Shown here: piece by piece, positions 62,336 through 64,000 of the stretch | How positions within the stretch are numbered: the first letter of the stretch is position 1 | Layout: each line of letters begins with the position of its first letter | DNA from: Struthidea cinerea | Lineage: Eukaryota > Chordata > Aves > Passeriformes > Corcoracidae | NCBI GenBank assembly: GCA_013397865.1 | Contig: VZTI01004555.1 | Coordinates: 378,326-442,325 of the forward strand | DNA length: 64,000 nucleotides | Direction of reading: 5' to 3' | Translations under genes and position numbers: made by a program | The notes under the pieces: generated by a model | The model's database searches: none | Seen by the model: the letters and a program-made list of their open reading frames with translations, nothing else | Told to the model about the DNA's origin: nothing

Positions 62336-64000
62336 GGGTGGGCTATTTGTAAAAACAGAAAAATGCAGATTTGAATTTTTAAAACTTCCCTTCTAAAAAA
62401 AAAATCAGAATTAATTTCAGATGTCTGCAGTCTTCATGCTCTTTAAGTGGTATTTTAATGGGTATTTTTGTCAGAGAAATATAATAAATATTATTAAAAA
62501 GCATTAGCAAATTCAGTCTCCTAATCTGCAATAACAATGAGTATACTTGCATATTGCAGTATGGAAATAATACAGTCCATTTCCTAGTGTCAATATCACA
62601 CTCAATTCTCCGTTAAATGTTAATAAAAATATTTCACATTTAAGTAGCTTTTTCTTCAGAATGAAGAAACTTCCTAATTAAGAGACAAATTTCCTGCTTA
62701 CAGCAAGTACAGAGAATTTTTATAAACAACAAAAATTTACCTGGGAGTTGGGCAGGAAAAGAACAGCGCAATGAGTTTAGCCAGCTGTTGTCAGTGGGCA
62801 TTTCTGGCCTTTGCAGCAGGAGAAATTGATGTTAAGTGATTTTTCAGACCTCCTGCAGCTCTGTCACTAACAGTTGCTCTGTTTGTTTAATTTCCTTCAC
62901 TGTTTTGCCACTTCTCCTGTGACATGCACATCTGGGGAGAGGTAGGGGTCAGAGTTCCCACAGAGGTTGGGTTGTACTGTGCTTGGTAGCTTTCGAGGGA
63001 GAGAAATCTTTTGGGTCAAGATTATTGATATTTGGAACACTGCATTTTTCTGTTCTCGATCTGAGTTTCCTGGAAGGGGTTCTTTTTGGAGGTTGTTCAG
63101 TTGCCTATGCTGGAAGGGTAAGCATTAAGACACAGCAGCAAAGGATGCAGGTATTTATGAATCTCTCTTCCAAGCAGGCTGGACACAGGCTGCCTCTGCT
63201 CTGCAAGCCATGTAACAACATATCCTGGCTAGTAGGTCCTAGCGGGAGATTCTCAAATGGAAATATTTGCTAAATTTGCCCTAGTTATGGCAAGTTCAGA
63301 GTGCAGGCAGCCAAATGCTCAAAATTCTGCCTGCTACTGTTTGGAGGCAGTGCAAGCGAAACATCCAAACATCACAGGGCACCTCTGAAAAAAATCAGGG
63401 CACCTCATACTGTGCATTTATTATTATTTCTATTTATCAATTTTTGAACAATCACAAGGAAAACGAATGCCAAATATGACAACAAATAGCAAAGCCCCCA
63501 CTAAATCCCAGTTTTACATGCTTATTAAAGTAATTGTTACAATAATGATCTTGTGTTCCTTGCCTTTTCATCTCTGTCACAAGAGAAGGTATCATTATAG
63601 TTGCACCCAGGAGTGTGACATTCAGATCTATTTTGATGCCTCATTATTGTTGGTGTTGTCTTTTTACTTCACAAATCACATATTTATATTTCATCTCCTG
63701 TGTCAGGTATTCAAAGCTCTGCTTTGATCAGTGTAAATTGCATGTGCCGCTCACATAAGGTGGGACCTCTGTTTGAACCTACAAAGTAGGTCTCAAAGGT
63801 TTGAGATCTCATGTGAATCTCTGAGATAATCATCATTTGTTTACTCTATTTTTATTTAACCCTTTTTTTCTTCTTTTTCTTACATTTTTCCCTAGCATCC
63901 TACAGAACCTCTGAGGCTTTTGGCGATATTGACCCCTAATACAGCTGTGTCCAAGTCATGCAGTAACTTCTGGGGTGCTCAGGATTTACCCAAGCAGTGG
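62336..64000. other. Unique AT-rich non-coding sequence
   Basis: No gene recognised to the end of the window. The part at about 62440-62720 is very AT-rich and repeat-free (TAATAAATATTATTAAAAAG near 62483 and similar) and may extend the regulatory-looking block before it. Plus frames at 62983-63273 and 63467-63727 match nothing I know. Confidence 0.5.

Overview
This window looks like bird nuclear DNA from a gene-poor stretch: an intergenic desert or one very long intron. The evidence is the repeat content. Every dispersed repeat I can recognise is a 5'-truncated CR1 LINE with the reptile/bird type of 3' end (short ATTCTATG-like terminal repeats, TTGGA..GATGATCT..GGTCCCTTCCAACC-type tail). I saw no Alu, L1 or other mammalian repeats. 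Composition is vertebrate-like, with CpG scarce everywhere except one short island. I find no protein-coding exon, tRNA or rRNA gene, CRISPR array or operon-like arrangement that I can support. The many short open frames have no recognisable domains, overlap each other on both strands in GC-rich patches, and often open at non-ATG codons. They behave as chance frames.

Layout. 1-9.5 kb: unique sequence with an AT-rich palindromic homeodomain-type site (720-756), a possible small exon (2523-2574), a CR1 3' end with an internal deletion (2911-3068), and a poly-T tract interrupted by a single N (7632-7671). 9.6-10.0 kb: the best-preserved CR1, plus strand, keeping the C-terminus of its ORF2. 10-24.6 kb: unique sequence with an AT-rich palindromic block (13446-13531) and several moderately GC-rich patches. 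24.64-24.86 kb: the only clear CpG island in the window, the best candidate for a promoter or first exon. 25-43.8 kb: mostly unique sequence with microsatellites, AT-rich blocks that look like candidate conserved regulatory elements (28.0-28.3, 32.4-32.6, 38.4-38.6, 41.9-42.1 kb), and a CTCF-like motif at 38734-38747. 43.86-44.45 kb: two CR1 3' ends in tandem. 45 kb: a TTTG-type microsatellite. 46.57-47.2 kb: a minus-strand CR1 in which 280 bp is repeated exactly on either side of a single N, almost certainly an assembly artefact. 47.2-61.3 kb: unique sequence with a regularly spaced AATTAATT cluster near 50.1 kb. 61.3-64 kb: a decayed CR1 3' end, an 18-bp palindrome with a GAAA microsatellite, and AT-rich octamer/homeodomain-rich sequence.

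The sequence supports a regulatory landscape (clustered TAATTA, octamer and TCF-type motifs in repeat-free AT-rich blocks, plus one CpG island) more than a set of genes. Whether those blocks are conserved cannot be judged from one sequence. I saw no novel gene system.
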